NCBI RefSeq assembly: GCF_902497875.1
Contig: NZ_CABVHY010000010.1
Location: 62,001 to 126,000 of the forward strand
Direction of reading: 5' to 3'
DNA: 64,000 nucleotides
From: Pseudomonas fluorescens
Lineage (GTDB): Bacteria > Pseudomonadota > Gammaproteobacteria > Pseudomonadales > Pseudomonadaceae
Shown here: positions 17,066-25,296 of the stretch, piece after piece
How positions within the stretch are numbered: the first letter of the stretch is position 1
Layout of the letters: each line of letters starts with the position of its first letter
Notes under the pieces: generated by a model
The model's database searches: none
Told to the model about the DNA's origin: nothing
What the model saw: only the letters and a program-made list of their open reading frames with translations
Program-made: the position numbers and the translations under genes

Positions 17066-17971
17066 TCAAGCACCCGGCACAAAATGCTTCTGCGCCGTCC
17101 CACGAGCAATCAACCGGGAGATGTAGTCGAGTTTCTGCGCGTCCTGGTCGACGAAGCGGAAGGTCAGTTGCAGCCAGTCGCTGTCCGGCTTCTGTTCGTA
17201 GGCCACGACCGCGTGCAGGTAACCGTTGAGGCGTGCGATTTCGGCGTTGTCGCCCTGCTCCAGGTCGAGCACGGCGCTGTCGAGTACCTGCGGCAGGCTT
17301 TCAGTACGCCGGACCACCAACAGCGCCTCCTTGAGGCTCAGGGCTTTGATCGCGCATTGTTGAATGCCATTGGGCAGACGCAGTTGACCTTGACCACGGC
17401 CGCCCGGAGACGAGGCAGCAGTCTTGATCGGCGGGCTGTTGAGCAGGCCTTGGGAAGGTGCGGCAGGCGCGGCAGGCGCGGCAACGGGCTTGACCACTTC
17501 GGCCTTGCCGCCGGTCAGGGCGCTGAGGGAATCGTTGCCGAACGCCGAATTCATTTTGGTCGGCGCGCTGGCGAGCAAGGTCTCGAGTTTGCCGACCTTG
17601 TGCAGGGCCTGCTTGACCTTGGTCAGCAACTGCTCGTTGGTGAAAGGCTTGCTGACGTAGCCGGACACCCCGGCCTGAATCGCCTGGACCACGTTCTCTT
17701 TGTCGCCACGGCTGGTGACCATGACAAACGGCATGCTCTTGAGGTGGTCTTGTTCACGGCACCAGGTCAGCAGTTCGAGGCCGGACAATTCCGGCATTTC
17801 CCAGTCACACAGGACCAGGTCGAAGGCTTCGCGCGCGAGCAAGGTCTGAGCCTTCTTGCCGTTGACCGCCTCTTCAATCTTGATACCCGGAAAGTAGTTG
17901 CGCAGGCACTTCTTCACCAGGTCGCGAATGAACGAAGCGTCATCTACCACCAACACACTAACCTTACTCAT
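17066..17971 (-). CDS. Response regulator with receiver and PilZ-like C-terminal domain
   Basis: A 301-aa protein. The receiver domain (1-125) has Asp10/Asp11, phosphoacceptor Asp56 (DLVLCDWEMP) and YVSKPFTNEQL. A low-complexity linker rich in A, P and S spans about 140-200. The C-terminal 100 residues (RLPNGIQQCAIKALSLKEAL ... LQLTFRFVDQDAQKLDYISR) resemble a PilZ fold, but I do not see the usual RxxxR c-di-GMP motif. I recall the same gene beside phoU in P. aeruginosa. No cognate kinase is adjacent, so it is an orphan regulator. A tie to phosphate signalling is suggested only by position. Confidence 0.82.
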   Translation of the reverse strand: MSKVSVLVVDDASFIRDLVKKCLRNYFPGIKIEEAVNGKKAQTLLAREAFDLVLCDWEMPELSGLELLTWCREQDHLKSMPFVMVTSRGDKENVVQAIQAGVSGYVSKPFTNEQLLTKVKQALHKVGKLETLLASAPTKMNSAFGNDSLSALTGGKAEVVKPVAAPAAPAAPSQGLLNSPPIKTAASSPGGRGQGQLRLPNGIQQCAIKALSLKEALLVVRRTESLPQVLDSAVLDLEQGDNAEIARLNGYLHAVVAYEQKPDSDWLQLTFRFVDQDAQKLDYISRLIARGTAQKHFVPGA

Positions 17972-18092
17972 TCACCACCCCTTCAAGAATCCCGGCAAGC
18001 ATAATGCTCGGCTGATGGCAATTTGCCAAAGCTCTTCAGTCACTCCGGGACTTTTTTCGTTCGCGGGTGCTATGAGTTCGAAAACCACAAAC

Positions 18093-18126
18093 AAAAACGC
18101 CCGACCACAAGGTCAGGCGTTTTTTC
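18093..18126 (-). terminator. Intrinsic terminator after phoU (bidirectional form)
   Basis: AACGCC-cGACC-acaa-GGTC-aGGCGTT with A runs on the left and T runs on the right. On the minus strand this is a stem followed by TTTTTG, 12 bp after the phoU stop, and it ends the pst-phoU transcript. It also resembles a terminator on the plus strand. Confidence 0.85.
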
Positions 18127-18137
18127 TCGGGGCAATC

Positions 18138-18899
18138 TTACTTATCGTCAGCTTTACCCGGAACATTAGCGCTTTCGGCGCTTGTGCCTTCAACTTCTTC
18201 TTTCATGCGCTTGAGGCCAAGGTGCCGCACGTCGGTGCCGCGCACCAGGTAAATCACCAGTTCCGAGATGTTGCGAGCGTGATCGCCGATCCGTTCCAGC
18301 GAACGCAGCACCCAGATGATGCTCAAGACCCGTGAGATAGAGCGCGGGTCTTCCATCATGTAGGTGGCCAGCTCACGCAGCGCGGTCTTGTACTCGCGGT
18401 CGATGATCTTGTCATACTGCGCCACCGACAGCGCCAGATCGGCGTCGAAGCGGGCGAATGCGTCCAGCGCGTCGCGGACCATGTTGCGTACCTGATCACC
18501 GATGTGCCGAACCTCGACGTAACCGCGCGGGGCCTCGCCTTCTTCGCACAACTGGATGGCACGACGGGCGATCTTGGTCGCTTCGTCGCCGATGCGCTCC
18601 AGGTCGATCACCGACTTGGAGATGCTGATGATCAAGCGCAAATCGGACGCGGCAGGCTGACGACGGGCCAGAATGCGCAGGCACTCTTCGTCGATATTGC
18701 GTTCCATCTGGTTGATCTGGTCGTCGATGTCCCGCACTTGCTGGGCCAGACCCGAGTCGGCTTCGATCAGCGCGGTCACCGAGTCGTTGACCTGTTTCTC
18801 TACCAGACCACCCATGGCCAGAAGGTGACTGCGCACCTCCTCGAGTTCGGCATTGAACTGCTGGGAGATGTGATGGGTGAGGCCTTCCTTCGAAATCAT
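18138..18899 (-). CDS. phoU: Phosphate signalling protein PhoU
   Basis: A 253-aa all-helical protein made of two repeated three-helix bundles. Each contains the metal-binding ExxxD-type motif: RIGDEATKIARRAI in the first half and RIGDHARNISELVI in the second. It links the Pst transporter to PhoR and represses the regulon when phosphate is ample. The ATG at 18899 (MISKEGLTHHISQQFNAELE) has GGAG 6 nt upstream and fits the family; the longer frame includes repeat DNA. The C-terminal tail (about 15 residues, EGTSAESANVPGKADDK) is longer than in the homologues I remember. Confidence 0.97.
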   Translation of the reverse strand: MISKEGLTHHISQQFNAELEEVRSHLLAMGGLVEKQVNDSVTALIEADSGLAQQVRDIDDQINQMERNIDEECLRILARRQPAASDLRLIISISKSVIDLERIGDEATKIARRAIQLCEEGEAPRGYVEVRHIGDQVRNMVRDALDAFARFDADLALSVAQYDKIIDREYKTALRELATYMMEDPRSISRVLSIIWVLRSLERIGDHARNISELVIYLVRGTDVRHLGLKRMKEEVEGTSAESANVPGKADDK

Positions 18900-18913
18900 G
18901 ATTTGCTCCGCAA

Positions 18914-18995
18914 AAGCTGTGAGCTGCAAGCTACAAGCTGCAAGCTGTCTGTGTCGTTACGCTGAACCGCTTTTACTTGCCGCTTGAAGCTTGCG
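18914..18995. repeat. AGCTGCAAGCT-type repeat cluster between phoU and pstB
   Basis: Direct units GAGCTGCAAGCT, ACAAGCTGCAAGCT followed by inverted units GCTTGAAGCTTGCGGCTTG. Such GCTTGAAGCTTG repeats are common between Pseudomonas genes. The cluster lies within the pst-phoU operon and may form a hairpin that alters message stability between pstB and phoU. Confidence 0.7.
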
Positions 18996-19010
18996 GCTTG
19001 GCGCTGCTTC

Positions 19011-19844
19011 CTAGCCATACCGACCGGTGATGTAGTCTTCGGTCTGCTTCTTCGCCGGATTGGTGAACAGGGTATCGGTGTCGCCGAATTCCACCAGTTT
19101 GCCCATGTACATGAACGCCGTGTAGTCGGAAACCCGGGCGGCCTGTTGCATGTTGTGGGTCACGATGACGATGGTGAACTTGGATTTCAATTCGTAGATC
19201 AGCTCTTCGACCTTCAGCGTCGAGATCGGGTCCAGCGCCGAGCAAGGTTCATCGAGCAGCAGGACTTCCGGCTCCACGGCGATGGTGCGAGCAATCACCA
19301 GACGTTGTTGCTGACCACCGGACAGACCGAGTGCCGACTCGTGCAGCCGGTCCTTGACCTCATCCCACAGGGCTGCGCCCTTCAACGCCCATTCGACGGC
19401 TTCGTCGAGCACACGCTTTTTGTTGATGCCTTGTATGCGCAGGCCATAGACCACGTTTTCATAGATGGTTTTCGGGAACGGGTTGGGCTTCTGGAACACC
19501 ATCCCGACCCGGCGACGCAGCTCCGCGACGTCTTCACCCTTGCGATAGATGTTGTGGCCGTACAGATTGATTTCGCCTTCCACGCGGCAACCGTCGACCA
19601 GATCGTTCATCCGGTTGAACGTGCGCAGCAGGGTCGACTTGCCACAACCGGACGGGCCGATAAAGGCGGTCACACGCTGCTTGGGAATATTCAAGCTGAC
19701 ATCGAACAACGCTTGTTTGTCACCGTAGTACAGGCTCAGGCCCGGGACTTCGATGGCAACGGTTTCTTGCGCCAGGCTCAGGCTTTGCTTGTCGCGCCCC
19801 AGGGCGGACATGTTGATGCCGTGGCTATGTGCTTCGTGCTGCAT
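19011..19844 (-). CDS. pstB: Phosphate ABC transporter ATP-binding protein
   Basis: A 277-aa ATPase. Walker A is GPSGCGKST (residues 63-71), the signature is LSGGQQQRL (near 180) and Walker B is [13 protein letters not shown]. The extended N-terminus (about 30 residues) is common in Pseudomonas PstB. It powers high-affinity phosphate import through PstA and PstC and contacts PhoU/PhoR signalling. It lies in the order pstS-pstC-pstA-pstB-phoU on the minus strand. A REP pair sits between pstA and pstB. Confidence 0.97.
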   Translation of the reverse strand: MQHEAHSHGINMSALGRDKQSLSLAQETVAIEVPGLSLYYGDKQALFDVSLNIPKQRVTAFIGPSGCGKSTLLRTFNRMNDLVDGCRVEGEINLYGHNIYRKGEDVAELRRRVGMVFQKPNPFPKTIYENVVYGLRIQGINKKRVLDEAVEWALKGAALWDEVKDRLHESALGLSGGQQQRLVIARTIAVEPEVLLLDEPCSALDPISTLKVEELIYELKSKFTIVIVTHNMQQAARVSDYTAFMYMGKLVEFGDTDTLFTNPAKKQTEDYITGRYG

Positions 19845-19881
19845 GGGAGGCTCCCTGTGCTAACAAATTCGTTTCGGTTTT

Positions 19882-19970
19882 TGTGGGAGCGAGCCTGCTC
19901 GCGATTCAGGCGACGCGGTTTTAATCTGAAACCACGTTGATGCCATCGCGAGCAGGCTCGCTCCCACAGA
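19882..19970. repeat. REPIN inside the pst operon (pstA-pstB gap)
   Basis: TGTGGGAGCGAGCCTGCTCG and its inverted partner CGAGCAGGCTCGCTCCCACA around an AT-richer loop. It is transcribed within the operon, so the hairpin may separate message stability or ratio of pstA and pstB. Confidence 0.9.
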
Positions 19971-19990
19971 GAAATCAGTACTGCATGAAA

Positions 19991-21661
19991 TCAACTATCC
20001 AACGCTTTGTACTTCTCGCGCAGGTGGTTACGAATCCACACTGCCGACAGGTTGAGCGTGGCGATCACCATGACCAGCAGCAATGCCGTGGCGTATACCA
20101 GCGGTCGCGCGGCTTCGACGTTCGGGCTCTGGAAACCGACGTCGTAGATGTGAAAGCCCAGGTGCATGATTTTCTGGTCCAGGTGCAGGTACGGGTAGTT
20201 GCCATCCAGCGGCAGCGACGGCGCCAGTTTCACCACACCCACCAGCATCAGCGGCGCCACTTCACCGGCGGCGCGAGCCACGGCGAGGATCATGCCGGTC
20301 ATCATCGCCGGGCTGGCCATCGGCAGGACGATCTTCCACAGCGTTTCCGCCTTGGTCGCGCCGAGCGCCAACGAACCTTCACGCACGGTACGAGGAATCC
20401 GCGCCAGGCCTTCTTCTGTGGCGACGATCACCACCGGCACCGCCAGCAATGCCAACGTCAGCGATGCCCAAAGCAGGCCCGGAGTACCGAAAGTCGGTGC
20501 CGGCAAGGCCTCAGGGAAGAACAACCGGTCGACCGAGCCGCCCAGTACGTAGACGAAGAATCCCAGGCCGAATACCCCGTAAACGATCGCCGGAACACCC
20601 GCGAGGTTGTTCACGGCAATACGGATCAACCGGGTCATCGGACCCTGGCGGGCATATTCACGCAAGTAGACCGCCGCCAGCACGCCGAACGGGGTGACGA
20701 TCATCGCCATGATCAGGGTCATCATCACGGTGCCGAAAATGGCCGGGAAGATCCCGCCTTCGGTGTTGGCTTCACGTGGGTCGTCGCTGAGGAATTCCCA
20801 GACCTTGCTGAAGTAGAAGCCGACCTTGGTCAGGGTGCCCATGGCGTTCGGCTGATAGGCGTGCACCACTTTGCCGATGCTGATTTCCACTTCTTTGCCG
20901 TTGGCATCGCGGGCCGTGAGGCTGTCGCGGTTGAACTGGGCGTGGAGGTCATCGAGCTGTGCTTCGATCGCCTTGTAGCGATTGTTCAGTTCGGCGCGTT
21001 CGCCGTCCATATCCGCCTGAGCAGCGGCGTCGAGGGTGCCGGCCAGTTCCAGTTTGCGGGCCTGCAGACGCAGACGTTCGAGGCCGGCGTTGATGGCACC
21101 GATATCGGATTTTTCGAGGGTTTTCAGTTGCGTGGCGAGCTGGTTGACGCGCTCGACCCGGGCTTGCAGCTCCGGCCACGCCGCCTCGCCTTCAGCGATG
21201 ACCTTGCCGTCCTGTTTGACGTTGACCAGGTAGCCGTAAAAGTTACCCCACTCACGACGTTCGATGGCCATCAGTTCTGGCGGCGTGGTCTGGTTGGTCA
21301 ACCACTCGCCGACGATCCAGGTGAAGTCGGTGCCGTTCAGGTCACGGTTTCCGACCTTGATCAGCTCGCGGGTCATGAACTCCGGGCCTTGATCGGGTAC
21401 TGGCAGACCAGCACTTTTCAAGCGCTCACGGGGTACTTGTTCTTTCTGCACCACTTCGCCGACGACCAGCTGATTGGCTTGGCCAGGAACGTTGTAATGG
21501 GCGTGCACCAGGTCCGCCGGCCAGAAGTGGCCCAAGCCGCGCACGGCAATCACGGCCAGCAGGCCGATGGTCATGATGACCGCGATGGACACCGCGCCAC
21601 CGCTGATCCAGACGCCTGGGGCGCCGCTCTTGAACCATCCTTTCAGGGAGTTCTGTTTCAC
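19991..21661 (-). CDS. pstA: Phosphate ABC transporter permease PstA, long form
   Basis: A 556-aa permease with a GTG start, almost twice the length of E. coli PstA. After the first membrane segment (about 15-45) comes a long insert of about 230 residues: a DUF3333-like part (GEWLTNQTTPPELMAIERRE) and a helical, probably coiled-coil segment (LQARVERVNQLATQLKTLEK ... ELNNRYKAIEAQLDDL). The conserved permease core follows (GIFPAIFGTVMMTLIMAMIV; the EAA loop EGLARIPRTVREGSLALGAT). It forms the phosphate channel with PstC. The long form is usual in pseudomonads; the role of the insert is unknown to me. Confidence 0.95.
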   Translation of the reverse strand: MKQNSLKGWFKSGAPGVWISGGAVSIAVIMTIGLLAVIAVRGLGHFWPADLVHAHYNVPGQANQLVVGEVVQKEQVPRERLKSAGLPVPDQGPEFMTRELIKVGNRDLNGTDFTWIVGEWLTNQTTPPELMAIERREWGNFYGYLVNVKQDGKVIAEGEAAWPELQARVERVNQLATQLKTLEKSDIGAINAGLERLRLQARKLELAGTLDAAAQADMDGERAELNNRYKAIEAQLDDLHAQFNRDSLTARDANGKEVEISIGKVVHAYQPNAMGTLTKVGFYFSKVWEFLSDDPREANTEGGIFPAIFGTVMMTLIMAMIVTPFGVLAAVYLREYARQGPMTRLIRIAVNNLAGVPAIVYGVFGLGFFVYVLGGSVDRLFFPEALPAPTFGTPGLLWASLTLALLAVPVVIVATEEGLARIPRTVREGSLALGATKAETLWKIVLPMASPAMMTGMILAVARAAGEVAPLMLVGVVKLAPSLPLDGNYPYLHLDQKIMHLGFHIYDVGFQSPNVEAARPLVYATALLLVMVIATLNLSAVWIRNHLREKYKALDS

Positions 21662-21676
21662 AGACTTCTACCTTTC

Positions 21677-23959
21677 TTAAAGCGACGAGTATTTCTTGCG
21701 CAGACGCTGACGGATCAGCTCGGCGAGGGTGTTCATGACGAAGGTGAACAACAGCAGCACCAGCGCCGAGAGGAACAGCACGCGGTAGTGGCTGCCGCCG
21801 ACTTCCGATTCGGGCATTTCCACTGCAACGTTGGCGGCCAGGGTGCGCAGGCCTTCGAACAGATTCATTTCCATAACCGGGGTGTTACCCGTGGCCATCA
21901 GCACGATCATGGTTTCACCCACCGCGCGACCCATGCCGATCATCAAGGCCGAGAAAATGCCCGGGCTGGCGGTCAGGATCACCACGCGAGTCATGGTCTG
22001 CCATGGCGTGGCGCCGAGTGCCAGCGACCCCAGGGTCAGGCCACGCGGCACGCTGAACACGGCGTCTTCGGCGATCGAGTAGATGTTCGGGATCACCGCA
22101 AAGCCCATGGCCAGACCGACCACCAGAGCGTTGCGCTGGTCGTAGGTGATGCCCAGGTCGTGGGAGATCCACATGCGCATGTCGCCGCCGAAGAACCAGT
22201 TTTCCATGTACGGGCTCATGTACAGCGAGAGCCAGCCGACGAACAGGATCACCGGAATCAGGATCGCGCTCTCCCAGCCGTCCGGCACCCGCAGGCGCAG
22301 CGACTCAGGCAGGCGACTGAAGGTGAAGCCGGCGACCAGGATGCCGATTGGCATCAACAGCAGCAGACTGAAAATCCCCGGCAAATGCCCTTCCACGTAC
22401 GGTGCCAGGAACAGACCGGCGAAGAAGCCGAGGATCACCGTCGGCATCGCTTCCATCAACTCGATCACCGGCTTGACCTTGCGGCGCATGCCCGGGGCCA
22501 TGAAGTAAGCGGTGTAGATCGCGGCGGCAACGGCCAGTGGGGCGGCCAGCAACATCGCGTAGAACGCGGCCTTGAGCGTACCGAACGTCAACGGCGAGAG
22601 GCTCAGCTTGGGTTCGAAGTCGGTATTGGCGGCGGTCGATTGCCAGACGTATTTAGGCTCGTCGTAGTTCTCGTACCAGACCTTGTTCCACAAGGCGCTC
22701 CAGGAAACTTCCGGGTGCGGGTTTTCCAGCAGCAGCGGTTGCAGTTTGCCGCCCTCTTCGACGATCACCCGGTTGGCCCGTGGCGACAGACCGAAGATCC
22801 CGGCGCCATCGACCACTTGATCGACCAGCAAGGTGCGGTGTGCGGTGCTGTGGAATACCCCGAGCTTGCCCGAGGCGTCCAGTGCGACGAAGCCTTTGCG
22901 GCGCTCTTCGGCGGTGATCTCGACGATCGGCGTGATGCCCATCTGGAAGGTGCGGATCTGTTTCAGACGTTGCTCGCCATCCGGGTCGCGGGCCATGAAC
23001 CACTGGGCCAGGCCGCCCTTGGAATCACCGATGATCAGCGAGATACCGCCCACCAGTTGGGTACTGGCGGTCACTTCGGCTTCGCCGTTGTCGAGCAGCT
23101 TGTAGCGACCATTGAGGCTCTTGTCGCGCAGACTGAACACGTCGGCCTGGGCACGCCCATTAAGCACGTAAAGCCATTGCTGGCGCGGGTCGATGAAGAT
23201 GGCTTTGACCGGCTCGGTCATTTGCGGCAGATCGATACGCGCCTGATCACTGGTGATTTCACCGGTCATCATGTTTTCTTCTTGAGTCAGCGACAGCACA
23301 TGCAGTTGTGGACCGGTAGAGCCGGCGACCACCAGGGTTGAATCGGTGGCATTGAGGCTGACGTGCTCCAAGGGCCGGCTTTGTTCATCGAGCGCGATCG
23401 GTGTTTCACCGTAAGGGTATTCGATGGCCGGAGAGATGGTTTTCTTGCCGTCCGGATAACTGACCTTATAGGTGTGACGGAACATCAGCGCCTGGCCATT
23501 GGACAGGCCGACGATCACCAGCGGGCTGCCAGGTTGATCTTCACCGATGGAGGAAACACTGACACCGGCCGGGATCGGCAGGTCGACGCGGCGCAGTTCG
23601 GCGCCACTGTCGAGGTCGAAGAACAGCGCCTGGCCCTTGTCGGAAACCCGCATGGCGACCTGGTTCTGTTCTTCAAGGGAAATCATCAGCGGCTTGCCGG
23701 CATCCTGCATCCAGGCCGGCGTGATGGCGTCTTTGGCGGTCAGGTCGGCGCCCTGGAACAGCGGCATCACCACGTAACCGAGGAAGAAGAAGATCAACGT
23801 GATTGCGCCGAGGACGGCGAGACCGCCGATCAGCACGTACCAGCGGGTCAGGCGGTCTTTGAGCGCGCGGATGCGGCGCTTGCGTTGCAGCTCAGGCGTA
23901 TTGAAGTCAATTCGCTTGGGGGGATTTGTAGTCATGGTAGAAGTGGCCAGATCATTCAT
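21677..23959 (-). CDS. pstC: Phosphate ABC transporter permease PstC, long form
   Basis: About 760 aa, more than twice the E. coli length. One membrane segment near residue 45-75 is followed by a large extracytoplasmic insert (about 75-430) with repeated beta-rich blade-like stretches (KALFFDLDSGAELRRVDL; VIVGLSNGQALMFRHTYKVS; WLYVLNGRAQADVFSLRD), suggesting a propeller-like domain. The permease core with EAA loop (FSVPRGLTLGSLALGATPWQ) is C-terminal. The ATG at 23959 (MNDLATSTM) has AGGG 7 nt upstream; another ATG lies 7 codons further in. A Pho box lies only 22 bp before the start. Confidence 0.93.
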   Translation of the reverse strand: MNDLATSTMTTNPPKRIDFNTPELQRKRRIRALKDRLTRWYVLIGGLAVLGAITLIFFFLGYVVMPLFQGADLTAKDAITPAWMQDAGKPLMISLEEQNQVAMRVSDKGQALFFDLDSGAELRRVDLPIPAGVSVSSIGEDQPGSPLVIVGLSNGQALMFRHTYKVSYPDGKKTISPAIEYPYGETPIALDEQSRPLEHVSLNATDSTLVVAGSTGPQLHVLSLTQEENMMTGEITSDQARIDLPQMTEPVKAIFIDPRQQWLYVLNGRAQADVFSLRDKSLNGRYKLLDNGEAEVTASTQLVGGISLIIGDSKGGLAQWFMARDPDGEQRLKQIRTFQMGITPIVEITAEERRKGFVALDASGKLGVFHSTAHRTLLVDQVVDGAGIFGLSPRANRVIVEEGGKLQPLLLENPHPEVSWSALWNKVWYENYDEPKYVWQSTAANTDFEPKLSLSPLTFGTLKAAFYAMLLAAPLAVAAAIYTAYFMAPGMRRKVKPVIELMEAMPTVILGFFAGLFLAPYVEGHLPGIFSLLLLMPIGILVAGFTFSRLPESLRLRVPDGWESAILIPVILFVGWLSLYMSPYMENWFFGGDMRMWISHDLGITYDQRNALVVGLAMGFAVIPNIYSIAEDAVFSVPRGLTLGSLALGATPWQTMTRVVILTASPGIFSALMIGMGRAVGETMIVLMATGNTPVMEMNLFEGLRTLAANVAVEMPESEVGGSHYRVLFLSALVLLLFTFVMNTLAELIRQRLRKKYSSL

Positions 23960-23981
23960 TCGCACACCCTAGCGATCCTGT

Positions 23982-23999
23982 ATGACAGAAAGATGACAA
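23982..23999 (-). promoter_or_regulatory. Pho box upstream of pstC
   Basis: On the minus strand TTGTCATCTTTCTGTCAT is a near-perfect double repeat (TTGTCAT-4-CTGTCAT). It implies that pstCAB-phoU has its own PhoB-dependent promoter, apart from pstS. The -10 would fall at about TAGGGT, almost on the pstC start codon, so the transcript would have a very short leader or use the downstream ATG at 23938. Confidence 0.75.
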
Positions 24000-24065
24000 T
24001 GCAGTGACGCAACTAATCCGCCGCCGAGCAAAGCTGGCAGCGGACCAAAAAAGAGTGGCTGGGGT

Positions 24066-24118
24066 CCTGGTCGATCAGACCCCGCCGAGGTGGTGCAGCC
24101 TGGGTCACGACCCAGGCT
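24066..24118 (-). terminator. Hairpins in the pstS-pstC gap
   Basis: Two stems follow the pstS stop on the minus strand: AGCCTGGGTC/GACCCAGGCT (24097-24118) and GGGGTC/GACCCC (about 24061-24083), with TTTTTT 8 nt after the second. They may partly terminate or protect the pstS message, giving an excess of binding protein over permease. Confidence 0.6.
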
Positions 24119-24124
24119 CAGGTA

Positions 24125-25123
24125 TTACTTTTTTACGACTGCAGCGCCTTCCTGCAGACCGAGGTCAGCCAGTGCTTTTGCAGCAACCTTGGCTGGCAGC
24201 GGGATGTAGCCGTCTTTCACCACCACTTCCTGACCCTGTTTGGACAGAATCAGTTTCACGAACTCGGCTTCCAGCGGGGCCAGAGGCTTGTTCGGGGCTT
24301 TGTTGACGTAAACGTAGAGGAAACGCGACAGCGGGTATTTGCCGTTGAGGGTGTTTTCTTCGGTGTCTTCAACGAACTCAGTGCTGCCTTTCTTGGCCAG
24401 GGCCACAGTCTTCACACTGGCGGTCTTGTAGCCGATGCCCGAGTAGCCGACGCCGTTCAGCGAGCTGCTGATCGATTGCACAACCGACGCCGAACCTGGT
24501 TGTTCGTTGACGTTTGGCTTGTAGTCACCTTTGCACAGGGCTTCTTCCTTGAAGTAGCCATAGGTGCCGGACACCGAGTTACGACCGAACAGTTGCACTG
24601 GCTTGTTGGCCAGGTCGCCGGTCACGCCCAGGTCACCCCAGGTTTTCACGTCGGCTTTGGCGCCGCACAAACGAGTCGAGGAGAAGATCGCGTCGACTTG
24701 TTCCATGGTCAGGTGCTTGATCGGGTTGTCCTTGTGCACAAACACGGCCAGGGCATCCACAGCGACCGGGATCGCGGTTGGCTTGTAGCCGTATTTGGTT
24801 TCGAAGGCTTGCAGCTCGTTATCCTTCATTTTACGGCTCATCGGGCCCAGGTTAGCGGTGCCTTCAGTCAGCGCGGGGGGCGCAGTGGAGGAGCCGGCAG
24901 CCTGAATCTGGATGTTGACGTTCGGGTATTCTTTTTTGTAGTTCTCGGCCCACAGGGTCATCAGGTTCGCCAGGGTATCGGAACCGACGCTGGACAAGTT
25001 GCCCGACACACCTGTGGTCTTGGTGTAGCTCGGGATAGCAGGGTCAACAGCGGCAACCGCATTGGCAGTCGCAACGCCAGCAGCGACAAACGTCATTGCC
25101 GCCATCAAACGCTTCAGTTTCAT
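24125..25123 (-). CDS. pstS: Phosphate ABC transporter periplasmic binding protein
   Basis: A 332-aa protein with a signal peptide (residues 1-25, ANAVAA). The mature part has the phosphate-binding features of Pst[21 protein letters not shown] near residue 45, [10 protein letters not shown] with the binding serines and [20 protein letters not shown]. It captures phosphate in the periplasm for PstCAB. A Pho box is found 66-83 bp upstream of the start. Its length and motifs are of the DING/PstS type common in pseudomonads. Confidence 0.95.
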   Translation of the reverse strand: MKLKRLMAAMTFVAAGVATANAVAAVDPAIPSYTKTTGVSGNLSSVGSDTLANLMTLWAENYKKEYPNVNIQIQAAGSSTAPPALTEGTANLGPMSRKMKDNELQAFETKYGYKPTAIPVAVDALAVFVHKDNPIKHLTMEQVDAIFSSTRLCGAKADVKTWGDLGVTGDLANKPVQLFGRNSVSGTYGYFKEEALCKGDYKPNVNEQPGSASVVQSISSSLNGVGYSGIGYKTASVKTVALAKKGSTEFVEDTEENTLNGKYPLSRFLYVYVNKAPNKPLAPLEAEFVKLILSKQGQEVVVKDGYIPLPAKVAAKALADLGLQEGAAVVKK

Positions 25124-25188
25124 GCCTTACTCCTAGCAGATAGGTGTGTTAAGTCGGGCCAAGTATCTTTGGGCCGTGTGAACACTCT

Positions 25189-25206
25189 ATGACTGGAATG
25201 TGACAA
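25189..25206 (-). promoter_or_regulatory. Pho box upstream of pstS
   Basis: On the minus strand TTGTCACATTCCAGTCAT fits the Pho box repeat pattern (TTGTCAC-4-CAGTCAT). It lies 66 bp from the pstS start and predicts PhoB activation during phosphate starvation. Confidence 0.8.
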
Positions 25207-25213
25207 TTAGATG

Positions 25214-25247
25214 AAAGGCCAGCATTCGGTTAGAAGGCTGGCCTTTT
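25214..25247 (-). terminator. Intrinsic terminator downstream of the MHS permease gene
   Basis: AAAGGCCAGC, 13-nt loop, GCTGGCCTTTT: a perfect 10-bp stem with T runs in both directions. It lies 50 bp after the stop of the minus-strand permease gene and just upstream of the pstS Pho box, insulating pstS. Confidence 0.85.
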
Positions 25248-25296
25248 CAGGTGAGGAGCTAATGCTGGTATCGCCAGGCGCCAGCCGATATTTAAA

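Noticed and set aside
19937..23341. An 1134-codon open frame on the plus strand opposite pstA and pstC
   Set aside because: It is antisense to two unmistakable genes. Its composition (rich in H, Q, R, D) is the usual product of reading high-GC coding DNA on the opposite strand.
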